DNA of 64,000 nt from Gammaproteobacteria bacterium (GTDB lineage: Bacteria > Pseudomonadota > Gammaproteobacteria > JAUZRS01): the NCBI GenBank assembly GCA_030949385.1, contig JAUZSP010000006.1:314121-378120 (forward strand), in the 5' to 3' direction. The notes beneath the pieces were generated by a model. The model made no database searches. It saw nothing but the letters and a program-made list of their open reading frames with translations, and was not told the origin of the DNA. Of the stretch, positions 43,279-52,370 are shown in pieces. Each line of letters opens with the position of its first letter. The stretch's first letter is position 1. The translations under genes and the position numbers were made by a program.

Positions 43279-44036
43279 AAGCTCATCTTATTAAGTACAT
43301 ACTGGCTGTTGTTTGCCTGATTTTATCTGAGCAGGGATTTTCTCAAGATTTTTCCATGTCAGCGGTCACCATGACTCCTGGGGCTGACGGTGAGCAGACT
43401 TATACCGTCAGTTTGCAAATATTGGCCGTTATGACCGCTTTGAGCCTGCTGCCAGCAATGATTTTGATGATGACTTCGTTTACTCGAATTATCATTGTCT
43501 TGGCTATTTTAAGGCAGGCTTTGGGCACAGCACAAACACCGTCCAATCAAATTTTACTTGGCATCTCTTTGTTTTTAACCTTTTTTATTATGAGTCCGGT
43601 ATTTGATAAAGTGTATGGCGATGCATTACAGCCTTATATGGAAGAGCGGATCACACAGTCGCAAGCATTGGAGCGGGCTGCTAAACCGATTAAAGCGTTT
43701 ATGTTGGCTCAGACTCGCGAAGATGATATTGCTTTGTTTGTCAACATTTCCGAGCATGAAGACATTGCCACTCCTGAAGAGACGCCTTTTTCTATTTTGA
43801 TTCCTTCCTTTGTTACCAGTGAGTTGAAAACGGCTTTTCAAATTGGTTTTATTATTTTTATCCCTTTTGTGGTGATTGATCTGGTGGTGGCCAGTGTTTT
43901 AATGGCGATGGGGATGATGATGTTGTCACCGATGATCATCTCCTTGCCCTTTAAATTAATGCTGTTTGTTTTGGTTGATGGCTGGAGTTTGATTATGGGC
44001 ACGCTGGCTTCCAGTTTTTATCTGGGAACCTCATAA
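43275..44036 (+). CDS. fliP: Flagellar export gate protein FliP
   Basis: 253 residues. It has a signal peptide, then the conserved FliP core: [60 protein letters not shown], and the C-terminal block [20 protein letters not shown] followed by [14 protein letters not shown]. Five FliP subunits form the core of the type III export gate with FliQ and FliR. It overlaps fliO by four bases and fliQ by one. Confidence 0.96.
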   Translation: MKAHLIKYILAVVCLILSEQGFSQDFSMSAVTMTPGADGEQTYTVSLQILAVMTALSLLPAMILMMTSFTRIIIVLAILRQALGTAQTPSNQILLGISLFLTFFIMSPVFDKVYGDALQPYMEERITQSQALERAAKPIKAFMLAQTREDDIALFVNISEHEDIATPEETPFSILIPSFVTSELKTAFQIGFIIFIPFVVIDLVVASVLMAMGMMMLSPMIISLPFKLMLFVLVDGWSLIMGTLASSFYLGTS

Positions 44037-44305
44037 TGACACCGGAAATGGTGGTAGACATTGGACAACAAGCACTGCGAGTGACGGCTCTGATGGCTGC
44101 TCCCTTATTGATTTCTGCTCTAGTGATTGGTCTGTTGGTTGGTCTGATTCAGGCGGCAACCCAGATTAATGAAATGACCTTGAGTTTTATTCCTAAATTA
44201 TTAGGTTTGGTGGTGGCACTGTTGTTTGCAGGACCTTGGATGTTGGCGTTGTTGATAAATTTTACTCGCAACCTGTTTGAAAACATACCTTACATGATTG
44301 GTTGA
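44036..44305 (+). CDS. fliQ: Flagellar export gate protein FliQ
   Basis: 89 residues, the exact size of FliQ, with its two membrane helices (ALRVTALMAAPLLISALVIG and LGLVVALLFAGPWMLALLIN) and the central QAATQINEMTLSFIPK signature. FliQ wraps around the FliP5R1 core of the export gate. It ends just before the fliR start. Confidence 0.96.
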   Translation: MTPEMVVDIGQQALRVTALMAAPLLISALVIGLLVGLIQAATQINEMTLSFIPKLLGLVVALLFAGPWMLALLINFTRNLFENIPYMIG

Positions 44306-44309
44306 GAAC

Positions 44310-45083
44310 ATGACCTTTAACAGTGCTGAACTGACGGCCTTGATTGCCGGTTTTTTTTGGCCTTTTTTGCGTATTTCAGCGTTGTTTATCTCTATGCCTT
44401 TGTTTGGTACCCGTCTGTTGCCGGTTAGAATTCGCGTGTTATTGGCTTTTTCGATTACGTTGTTGATTGCACCATTGTTACCTGATGTACCACAAGTGGG
44501 TATTTTAACGTGGCAAGCTTTGTTGATCTCCATTCAGCAGATTTTGATTGGTCTGATGATGGGTTTTGTTATGCAGTTGGTTTTTTCAATTTTGGTGTTG
44601 GCCGGTCATCAGATTGCATCGATGATGGGGCTGGGATTTGCATCCATGATTGACCCACAAAACGGCGTTAGTGTGCCGGTGATTTCACAGTTTTTACTTA
44701 TTTTGGGTACATTGCTGTTTTTGGTGTATGACGGCCATACAGTATTAATTACGGTGATTTTTGAAAGTTTTACCCTGTTGCCGGTCTCTGTTAGGGGGGT
44801 TGATACAGGTGATTTTTTACAGTTGGCGCAATGGGCTGGTCTGATTTTTAAGGCATCGTTGCAGATAGCCCTACCGATCATTGCGACTTTGTTAACCATT
44901 ACTTTGGCGCTGGGGGTAATCACACGCGCAGCGCCTCAATTGAATATTTTTTCAATAGGGTTTCCCATTGGTATTCTTTCCGGTTATCTGATGTTGCTGT
45001 TAACGCTGCCTGCACTGCCTTCCTTATTTGAGGGTTATGTTGATGCGGGCTTTCATTTTATTAGAACCGTGGTGTTGCAATAA
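44310..45083 (+). CDS. fliR: Flagellar export gate protein FliR
   Basis: 257 residues from ATG 44310; a TTG at 44298 would overlap fliQ by eight bases. It has six or so membrane helices and FliR motifs: FWPFLRISALFISMPLFGTR near the start, GFVMQLVFSILVLAGHQIAS, and MGLGFASMIDPQNGVSVPVI. One FliR completes the export gate with FliP and FliQ. flhB follows after six bases. Confidence 0.95.
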   Translation: MTFNSAELTALIAGFFWPFLRISALFISMPLFGTRLLPVRIRVLLAFSITLLIAPLLPDVPQVGILTWQALLISIQQILIGLMMGFVMQLVFSILVLAGHQIASMMGLGFASMIDPQNGVSVPVISQFLLILGTLLFLVYDGHTVLITVIFESFTLLPVSVRGVDTGDFLQLAQWAGLIFKASLQIALPIIATLLTITLALGVITRAAPQLNIFSIGFPIGILSGYLMLLLTLPALPSLFEGYVDAGFHFIRTVVLQ

Positions 45084-45089
45084 TTCGTT

Positions 45090-46229
45090 ATGGCAGAAAA
45101 TGAATCCGGTCAGGATAAAACAGAAGACCCCACCCCCAAGCGGCTAAATGATGCAAAAAAGAAGGGTCAAGTTGCACGTTCCAAAGATTTGGCCACCATG
45201 ACCATGACGCTGTTTGGTTCTGTGGGTATTTTGTTTTTAGGTCCCTCTATGTTGGAGCAGTTGCAAGCTATTTTGGCCGACTCATTTGTGATTTCAGCGC
45301 AAAACAGTCGTGATGTACATTATTTGTATGCTTCAATGTCAAAGATAATAATAAATTTTATTGTTCTTCTAATACCTTTTTTACTGCTGATGTTTTTTAT
45401 CGCTGCTGTGTCACCTCTGTTGTTGGGTGGCTGGGTTTTTAGTGCAAAATCCATTGCCTTTAAAATAAACAAGGTTAATCCTTTTTCTGGCTTGAAGCGT
45501 ATTTTTTCCGTAAATGGGTTGGTGGAGTTGTTAAAAGCATTTTTGAAGTTTGTTTTGGTTGCATTGATTGCTTTTTGGGTTATTTTGGATTCATTAGATC
45601 AGCTTTTGTCTCTGTCACAATATTCATTTTTTGTCAGCTTAGAGGAGACGTTTGAGCTCTTGGTTTGGGGGGTAATTTTTTTTGCTATGGGTTTGGTGGT
45701 TATTGCCTTTATTGATGTGCCATTTCAACTGTTTCAGCATAAGAAAAAATTAAAAATGAGTAAGCAAGAAATTCGTGATGAGATGAAAGATACTGAGGGT
45801 AAACCTGAAGTTAAATCTCGAATCCGACAACTTCAGCAGCAGATGGCGCAGTCGAGAATGATGGAAGAAGTACCCAATGCGGACGTTATTATTGTTAACC
45901 CTACCCATTTTTCAGTGGCTCTGCGTTATGACCAGAAGACCATGCGAGCACCGCTGTTGGTCGCTAAAGGTACGGATTTGATTGCTCATAAAATTCAGGA
46001 GGTGGCTGCACTGCATGAGGTGGAAGTGGTTGAGTCTGCACCCTTGGCTCGGTCGCTGTTTGTTAATACCGATTTAAACGAAGCCATTCCTGGGCCTCTT
46101 TATATGGCCGTGGCTCAAGTTTTGGCTTTTGTCTTTCAACTGCGGGCAGCTCGGGCTGCGGGTAAGCAAGCTCCTCCAATCCCTCAACCTGAGATACCCC
46201 ATGAGTATCAAGTTGAGCCATTCAAATAA
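45090..46229 (+). CDS. flhB: Flagellar export switch protein FlhB
   Basis: 379 residues. The start ESGQDKTEDPTPKRLNDAKK is the classic FlhB opening. Four membrane helices follow, then the cytoplasmic domain with the self-cleaving NPTH site (IVNPTHFSVALRYD), after which FlhB changes substrate from hook to filament. It works with FliK, encoded at the start of the cluster. The C-terminal tail is Pro-rich. Length and motifs are intact. Confidence 0.96.
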   Translation: MAENESGQDKTEDPTPKRLNDAKKKGQVARSKDLATMTMTLFGSVGILFLGPSMLEQLQAILADSFVISAQNSRDVHYLYASMSKIIINFIVLLIPFLLLMFFIAAVSPLLLGGWVFSAKSIAFKINKVNPFSGLKRIFSVNGLVELLKAFLKFVLVALIAFWVILDSLDQLLSLSQYSFFVSLEETFELLVWGVIFFAMGLVVIAFIDVPFQLFQHKKKLKMSKQEIRDEMKDTEGKPEVKSRIRQLQQQMAQSRMMEEVPNADVIIVNPTHFSVALRYDQKTMRAPLLVAKGTDLIAHKIQEVAALHEVEVVESAPLARSLFVNTDLNEAIPGPLYMAVAQVLAFVFQLRAARAAGKQAPPIPQPEIPHEYQVEPFK

Positions 46230-46250
46230 AAAGTCATGGAGAAACAGGTT

Positions 46251-48341
46251 ATGAACTCATCTGCTCTTACATTGTTAAAAAAGATGCTCGACCAGGGCTT
46301 GGTAGCACCGCTGTTGGTCATCATTGTTTTGGCGATGATGATTTTGCCACTGCCTGCCATTTTGCTGGATCTTTTTTTTACTTTTAATATTGCTTTGTCT
46401 CTGATTATTTTGATGGTCGTTATTTATGTGGCCAGACCACTGGAATTTGCTGCATTTCCAACTATTTTGTTGATTGCGACCTTGATGCGACTTTCTTTGA
46501 ACATTGCTTCAACACGGGTGGTTTTGTTGGAGGGGCATACGGGAACGGGAGCTGCTGGCAAGGTCATCGAAGCCTTTGGTGAGTTTGTTATTGGCGGTAA
46601 TTACGCCGTTGGTTTGGTGATCTTTTCTATATTGGTAATCATTAATTTTGTCGTGGTGACAAAAGGTGCAGGGCGTATTGCTGAAGTGTCGGCGCGTTTT
46701 ACTTTGGATGCATTGCCTGGTAAACAGATGGCGATTGATGCGGATCTCAATGCCGGTTTGATTGGGCAAGATGAAGCATTGCAACGACGCAAAGATGTGG
46801 CACAGGAGGCTGATTTTTACGGTTCGATGGACGGAGCGAATAAATTTGTACGTGGTGATGCAGTGGCGGGAATTATTATTTTATTTATCAATGTGATTGG
46901 TGGTCTGTCCATTGGGATGAGTCAGCATGATCTCTCGTTTGATGAGGCGATGCACAACTACACCCTATTGACCATTGGCGATGGGTTGGTGGCACAAATT
47001 CCTTCCCTGATGCTGTCAACCGCAGCAGCGATGATTATTACTCGTGTGTCATCCGCTCAAGATATGGGCAAACAGATCAGTGAGCAGATGTTCAGTAACC
47101 CCAAACCACTTATTGTAACAGCGAGTATTTTGGGCGGTATCGGTATTATTCCGGGAATGCCAAACGTCGCTTTTTTGACATTAGCGATTCTTTTAGGTGG
47201 TGCTGCTTACCTACTTAATAAACGTGATCGAGAGGCTGCATTGGAGCCGCTGCCTGAGCAGAATCTTGAAGCAGAGGCGGTGACAGAGCTGAAAGAATTG
47301 AGTTGGGATGATGTGCCGGTATTGGATACGATTGGTTTGGAGGTGGGTTACGGTTTGATTCCACTGGTGGATCGAGAGCAGGGCGGGCAGTTGATGGAGC
47401 GGATTAAGGGGGTGCGTAAAAAGGTGTCTCAGGAGCTGGGTATTTTGATTCAATCTGTCCACATTCGTGACAATTTGGAGCTGTTGCCCAATGTGTATCG
47501 GATTAATTTATCGGGTGTATTAGCAGGTGAAGGCGAAATCTACAGTGATAGAGAGTTGGCCATTGACCCAGGTACTGTTTATGGCTCTTTGCAAGGCATT
47601 GAAGCCAAGGATCCTGCGTTTGGCATGGACTCCTTATGGATTGAGGCACAGCAAAAAGATCATGCACAGACCCTGGGTTATACGGTGGTGGATGCCAGTA
47701 CGGTTATTGCAACCCATCTGAGCAAGGTGTTGCAGTCGAATTCAGCACAATTACTGGGTTATGAAGAGGTGCAACAATTATTGGATCGCTTGGCGTTAAC
47801 GGCGCCAAAATTAGTTGAAGGTTTGGTGCCGAACATGTTGTCGCTGGCGGTTGTGGTAAAGGTGTTAAAAAGTCTGTTATCGGAAGGGGTGCCGATACGG
47901 GATATGCGAACCATTGTTGAGACTTTGAGTGAATTTGCGTCGCGTACCCAAGAGCCTAATGTGTTGATCGCACACGTTCGTGTGGCATTGGGTAAAATTA
48001 TTGTTCAAGAAATCAATGGGGTAGATGAAAAATTACCTGTCATTACTTTGGACTCAGCATTGGAACAGTTGTTGCAAAACTCAGTTCAAGATATGAATAA
48101 TGAGACTATTGTGCTGGAGCCGAACATGGCAGAAAGGCTGCATGGAGCATTGAATGAGATTGCTCAGCAGCAAGAGGTCAGAGGGGAGCCTGCTGTTTTG
48201 GCTGTATCGCCACCGTTGAGAAACGGTATGGCTAAGTGGTTGAAACACGCGATTCCGTCGTTGGTTATTTTGAGCTACAACGAAATACCAGATCATAAGC
48301 AGATAAAAATTATTTCCACCATTGGTAATAACATCCAATGA
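46251..48341 (+). CDS. flhA: Flagellar export gate protein FlhA
   Basis: 696 residues from ATG 46251, which is preceded by GGAGA; ATG 46236 is also in frame. The N-terminal half has eight membrane helices with the FHIPEP-family core (LMRLSLNIASTRVVLLEGHT, RFTLDALPGKQMAIDADLNA). The cytoplasmic C-terminal half binds chaperone-substrate complexes and ATPase-ring parts and forms a nine-member ring. Length is normal. The gene ends 20 bases before flhF. Confidence 0.96.
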   Translation: MNSSALTLLKKMLDQGLVAPLLVIIVLAMMILPLPAILLDLFFTFNIALSLIILMVVIYVARPLEFAAFPTILLIATLMRLSLNIASTRVVLLEGHTGTGAAGKVIEAFGEFVIGGNYAVGLVIFSILVIINFVVVTKGAGRIAEVSARFTLDALPGKQMAIDADLNAGLIGQDEALQRRKDVAQEADFYGSMDGANKFVRGDAVAGIIILFINVIGGLSIGMSQHDLSFDEAMHNYTLLTIGDGLVAQIPSLMLSTAAAMIITRVSSAQDMGKQISEQMFSNPKPLIVTASILGGIGIIPGMPNVAFLTLAILLGGAAYLLNKRDREAALEPLPEQNLEAEAVTELKELSWDDVPVLDTIGLEVGYGLIPLVDREQGGQLMERIKGVRKKVSQELGILIQSVHIRDNLELLPNVYRINLSGVLAGEGEIYSDRELAIDPGTVYGSLQGIEAKDPAFGMDSLWIEAQQKDHAQTLGYTVVDASTVIATHLSKVLQSNSAQLLGYEEVQQLLDRLALTAPKLVEGLVPNMLSLAVVVKVLKSLLSEGVPIRDMRTIVETLSEFASRTQEPNVLIAHVRVALGKIIVQEINGVDEKLPVITLDSALEQLLQNSVQDMNNETIVLEPNMAERLHGALNEIAQQQEVRGEPAVLAVSPPLRNGMAKWLKHAIPSLVILSYNEIPDHKQIKIISTIGNNIQ

Positions 48342-48360
48342 ATGATACGAGACATCATAT

Positions 48361-49605
48361 ATGAACATTAAACGTGTTGTAGCACCCGATATTCGCAGTG
48401 CGATGAAGGCGATTAAAGAGGAGCTTGGGGCTGATTCAGTTATTTTATCAACACGCAATGTAAGTGAGGGTGTCGAAGTCGTTGTTGCGATTGATTATGA
48501 TGAGGGTGAATTCAATAAAAACAAAATTCAACCAAATCGATCGGAAAGTGACGTTTCAGAAAAAAATAGAGTTTTAAATAAGATAAAAAAATTCAACAAT
48601 CCTACTTCCTTGCCTAGGAGCAGTGTTAAGCACAATGAAAAAGTAAGTTGGTCCAATGATACGGTAAACAAAGAAGATGAATTTTTATCACAAAAAATGA
48701 TGATGGAAGAGATGCGCGGTGACATTAAGAGCTTAAAGTCTCTGTTAAATGGCTCGGTGGGGAGTGATAAAGGCTATCTTAAGAGCCCTTTGGCAGAAGA
48801 GGTTTTTGAGTATTTTAGGTCTTTGGGTCTGAAAGAAGACATTTATAAAGAATCCATTGATGAAAAAATATTGAATTTGGATTTTAATAATAACGTCAGT
48901 CGGATTTTACGACACATAGAAGCAGATCTTTCTGTTGTGAATGATGATTTGGTTGACAGTGGTGGTATTTTTGCATTCGTAGGGCCGACAGGTGTGGGGA
49001 AAACAACCACAATAGCCAAGCTTTCTGCTCTCTATACGATTCGAAATGGCAGTGACAGTTTGGCTTTGGTTACAATCGACAATGTGCGTGTGGGAGCACA
49101 TGATCAGATGAGCAGCTTTGCAAGAATATTGAATATACCACTCTATTTTGTTGAAAATAAAGAAGAGCTATCCAGTACATTAAATAAACTTTATGATAAA
49201 AAATTGGTTTTGATTGATACCGCAGGTCTGAGTCAGAAGGACTCTCGATTAACGACTCAGCTTGATATTATTAAAGACAGTCACCCATTATTGAAAAATT
49301 ATCTGGTTCTTTCTGCCAGCACACAATACGTCACGCTTGATGATACGATTCGTGCTTTTAAAGACGTTTCTTTGGCGGGTTGTGTGATTACAAAGCTGGA
49401 TGAAGCTATTTTATACGGCGATTTTTTGTCGGCTTGCATAAAGCGTAATCTGCCTATTTCGTATCTCTGTTCAGGTCAAAAAATACCTGAAGACATTACG
49501 GTAGCAAGAAAAAATATAATAATGGAGGGGCTGACGGAGTCTGGGGGGGTAAATAAATTTGTTTATGCTCATAAAAACAGCATTAAGGCACGCATAAATG
49601 TCTGA
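48361..49605 (+). CDS. flhF: Flagellar placement GTPase FlhF
   Basis: 414 residues. The N-terminal basic domain begins MNIKRVVAPDIRSAMKAIKE, a variable middle follows, and the SRP-type GTPase domain holds the P-loop FVGPTGVGKTTTIAKLSALY, LVTIDNVRVGAHDQM, and the DTAGLSQKD and TKLDEA motifs. FlhF marks the pole for flagellum assembly and is held in check by FlhG. The middle of the protein is AT-rich and Lys/Asn-rich. It overlaps flhG by eight bases. Confidence 0.95.
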   Translation: MNIKRVVAPDIRSAMKAIKEELGADSVILSTRNVSEGVEVVVAIDYDEGEFNKNKIQPNRSESDVSEKNRVLNKIKKFNNPTSLPRSSVKHNEKVSWSNDTVNKEDEFLSQKMMMEEMRGDIKSLKSLLNGSVGSDKGYLKSPLAEEVFEYFRSLGLKEDIYKESIDEKILNLDFNNNVSRILRHIEADLSVVNDDLVDSGGIFAFVGPTGVGKTTTIAKLSALYTIRNGSDSLALVTIDNVRVGAHDQMSSFARILNIPLYFVENKEELSSTLNKLYDKKLVLIDTAGLSQKDSRLTTQLDIIKDSHPLLKNYLVLSASTQYVTLDDTIRAFKDVSLAGCVITKLDEAILYGDFLSACIKRNLPISYLCSGQKIPEDITVARKNIIMEGLTESGGVNKFVYAHKNSIKARINV

Positions 49606-50480
49606 GCAGAGAGCAGATCAAGAGGTGGGTTTGAAACGGGCGCTTAACCAAGGCCCTATTAAAGTGATCTCTATTGTTAGTGGTAAGGGCGGTGTTGGCA
49701 AGAGTAATATTTCGGCTAATTTAGCCGTATCCCTCTCTATTTCAGGTGAGGATGTGATGTTAATGGATGCAGATTTGGGTTTGGCTAATATTGATGTGTT
49801 ATTAGGTTTGTATCCAAAATACAATCTTTCGCATCTTATTTCGGGTGAGAGGACCATTAATGAAATTATCATCGATGGTCCATCAGGCATAAAAGTTGTA
49901 CCTGGATCATCAGGTATAGAAAAAATGGCGGGATTAGAATTCAGTGCAAACAGCAGGGATTATTCGGGATTTTAGTAACATCTGCAACCCTGTGAATACA
50001 TTGATTATTGATACTTCAGCAGGGATGAGTGAAAGTGTTTTGGCATTTTCTAGAGCATCCAAGGAGGTTATTGTGGTTGTTTGTGATGAGCCAGCATCAA
50101 TAACAGATGCGTATGCAATGATTAAAGTTTTAAGCAAAGAGCATGATGTTAACAAGTTTTATGTGATTTCTAATATGACGGTGTCAGCGCAAAATGGTCT
50201 TGACCTGTATCGAAAGATGGTCAAGGTTACAGATCATTTTTTGGATGTCAACTTGATCTATTTAGGTTCGGTTCCATATGACGCTTGTTTGCAAAAAGCA
50301 ATTCAGAAACAACGCTCTGTGGTAGAAGTTTTCCCAAGAAGCAGAGCTTCGGTGGCGCTAAAAAATATTGCTAAGAAAATAAGTCAATGGCCCTTTCCAA
50401 AAAAATCAGAAGGTAATTTGGAATTTTTTGCAGAGCGTTTGATTCATTATCATGCTGACAAAAATGAGGTGTCATTATGA
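49598..50480 (+). pseudogene. flhG: Frameshifted flagellar number regulator FlhG (FleN)
   Basis: The first frame (49598-49975) carries the MinD-like P-loop (IVSGKGGVGKSNISANLAVS) and MLMDADLGLANIDVLLGL, up to GIEKMAGLEF. It then reads nonsense to a TAG at 49973-49975. The next frame (from about 49944) gives QTAGIIRDFSN, then VIVVVCDEPASITDAYAMIK and the rest of the protein to TGA 50480. Aligned with normal FlhG, removal of one base near 49935-49946 joins the halves with the correct length. So the gene has a single-base insertion, real or a sequence error. FlhG is the ATPase that limits polar flagella to one or few by opposing FlhF and FleQ. It overlaps fliA by ATGA. Confidence 0.8.
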
Positions 50481-51205
50481 ATGCTCATGCGATGTACACT
50501 GCTATTCAACAGGGTGATCAGGATAATTTAATTGCAAAGCACGCCAAACTGGTGAAAAGAATAGCCTTTCATATGTTGAACAGATTGCCACCCAATGTTC
50601 AAGTCGAAGATCTTATTCAGTCAGGCATGATTGGGCTTTTGGAAGCGCATCGTCATTATGACTCTTCGCAAGGAGCCAGTTTTGATACTTATGCTGGTAT
50701 TCGGATCAGAGGCTCAATGTTGGATGAAATTCGCAAGTCGGATTGGACTCCAAGATCCGTGCATCGTAAAGCGAGAGAAGCATCAGAAGTTCTCAGGAAA
50801 TTAGAACAGAGAATAGGGCGAGATGCGAAAGATTGCGATGTGGCAAAAAAAATGGATATATCCTTAAAGGATTATCATAAGATATTAAAAGAAAGTTTAG
50901 CTTCTCGTGTGTTTAGCTTGGATCAAGCTGATGAGTCTCAAGGTGATATACAATATGTTCCTGAGGACAAGAAAAACAGAGGGCCGATGAGCCATATCCA
51001 TCGAGAAGACTTTTTTAATGACATTAAAAAAGAGATAAGCAATTTACCTGAGCGTGAAAGTTTGGTTATGTCATTGTATTACAATGATGAGCTTAATTTG
51101 CGAGAGATTGGAGCGATACTGGGCGTCAGTGAATCAAGAGTGTGTCAAATTCATGGTCAAGCACTGATTAGGTTAAGGGCTAGGTTGGGTGACTGGGTCA
51201 AATAA
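50477..51205 (+). CDS. fliA: Sigma-28 factor FliA
   Basis: 242 residues with regions 2 ([37 protein letters not shown]), the [20 protein letters not shown] stretch, region 3 ([14 protein letters not shown]) and region 4 ([37 protein letters not shown]). It directs RNA polymerase to late flagellar and chemotaxis promoters. The anti-sigma factor FlgM is not in the window. The gene is coupled to flhG by an ATGA overlap. Confidence 0.96.
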   Translation: MNAHAMYTAIQQGDQDNLIAKHAKLVKRIAFHMLNRLPPNVQVEDLIQSGMIGLLEAHRHYDSSQGASFDTYAGIRIRGSMLDEIRKSDWTPRSVHRKAREASEVLRKLEQRIGRDAKDCDVAKKMDISLKDYHKILKESLASRVFSLDQADESQGDIQYVPEDKKNRGPMSHIHREDFFNDIKKEISNLPERESLVMSLYYNDELNLREIGAILGVSESRVCQIHGQALIRLRARLGDWVK

Positions 51206-51228
51206 CCGAATCAATTAAGGAGTCTGTT

Positions 51229-51615
51229 TTGGATAAAAATATGAAAATTTTAGTAGTAGACGATTTTTCTACTATGCGCCGTATCATTAAAAACTTATTG
51301 AGGGATCTTGGTTATCATAACACCGAGGAGGCAGATGACGGAGGTACGGCTTTGCCGATTTTGCAAGCAGGAAACTTTGATTTTTTGGTGACCGATTGGA
51401 ATATGCCTGGTATGTCGGGCATCGAGCTGTTAAAAGCGGTGCGTGCCGATGAACGTTTAGAAGGATTGCCTGTGTTGATGGTGACGGCAGAATCAAAACG
51501 TGAGCAGATTATCGAGGCGGCTCAGGCGGGTGTTAACGGTTATATTGTAAAGCCATTTACGGCGGTGACACTCAAAGAGAAGATTGACAAAATTTTTGAA
51601 AGAATAGAGGCGTAA
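51229..51615 (+). CDS. cheY: Chemotaxis response regulator CheY
   Basis: 128 residues. TTG 51229 is taken as the start since AAGGAG lies at 51217-51222; ATG 51241 is an alternative. The receiver fold is complete: [20 protein letters not shown], the phospho-acceptor Asp in [18 protein letters not shown], the Thr in VLMVTAES, and the Lys in NGYIVKPF. Phospho-CheY binds FliM and changes rotation. It comes just before cheZ. Confidence 0.96.
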   Translation: MDKNMKILVVDDFSTMRRIIKNLLRDLGYHNTEEADDGGTALPILQAGNFDFLVTDWNMPGMSGIELLKAVRADERLEGLPVLMVTAESKREQIIEAAQAGVNGYIVKPFTAVTLKEKIDKIFERIEA

Positions 51616-51621
51616 CAGAGG

Positions 51622-52362
51622 GTGTCCTCAGCATCCGCTTCAAATCAAGAGTACTTTGATAGGACAAACGGTCTTATTAAAGCCTTAGAGGGCGGTGATG
51701 CCAGTGAAGTTAATCGCTTGATTGATGAGTTAACCACCATCCGGGAGGTGAAAATATTTGAAGAGATTGGTCGTTTAACTCGTACCATGCACGAATCTTT
51801 ACGTGACTTGAGAGGCGATCCGCTGGTTGAAAAATTAGCCACTGAATCCATTCCCAATGCAAAAGATCGACTTTCCTATGTGATTGAACTAACCGAGCAG
51901 TCAGCGCATAAATCCCTGCAATCTGTTGAAGCAGGTTTGCCGATTGTGGATGGGATTCATACTTCAATCGATAAAATTCAAATGAAGTGGCAGAAATTTT
52001 TAACCCGTGATCTGTCGGTAGATGAATTTAAGAGTTTGGTGTCGGATATTTCGTTCTTTATTGAAGATATGAAAGTGAAAAATAAGAGTTTGGGCGGGCA
52101 TTTTCAGGATATTTTAATGGCTCAGTCCTTTCAGGATTTAAGTGGCCAATTGATTCGTCAAGTGATTGATATTGTTAATGAAGCTGAAGATAAGTTGATT
52201 GATATCGTCTCTGTTGCGGGTTCCGATGTGGGTCAAAAAAACGAGGTGAGTGAGCCTGTGAAAAGCAATGGTTTTGGGCCTATGGTGCCAAACAGTAAGG
52301 AGGATAACCGCTTGAAAAATCAAGATGAAGTGGATGATCTTCTGTCCAGTTTGGGGTTTTAG
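51622..52362 (+). CDS. cheZ: Chemotaxis phosphatase CheZ
   Basis: 246 residues from GTG 51622. The long helical body, the active region FQDILMAQSFQDLSGQLIRQ with the catalytic Asp-Gln pair (QDLSGQ), and the CheY-binding C-terminal tail (NQDEVDDLLSSLGF) are all seen. CheZ removes phosphate from CheY in the gamma- and betaproteobacterial system. It lies six bases after cheY and nine before cheA. Confidence 0.93.
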   Translation: MSSASASNQEYFDRTNGLIKALEGGDASEVNRLIDELTTIREVKIFEEIGRLTRTMHESLRDLRGDPLVEKLATESIPNAKDRLSYVIELTEQSAHKSLQSVEAGLPIVDGIHTSIDKIQMKWQKFLTRDLSVDEFKSLVSDISFFIEDMKVKNKSLGGHFQDILMAQSFQDLSGQLIRQVIDIVNEAEDKLIDIVSVAGSDVGQKNEVSEPVKSNGFGPMVPNSKEDNRLKNQDEVDDLLSSLGF

Positions 52363-52370
52363 GAGCGCTC

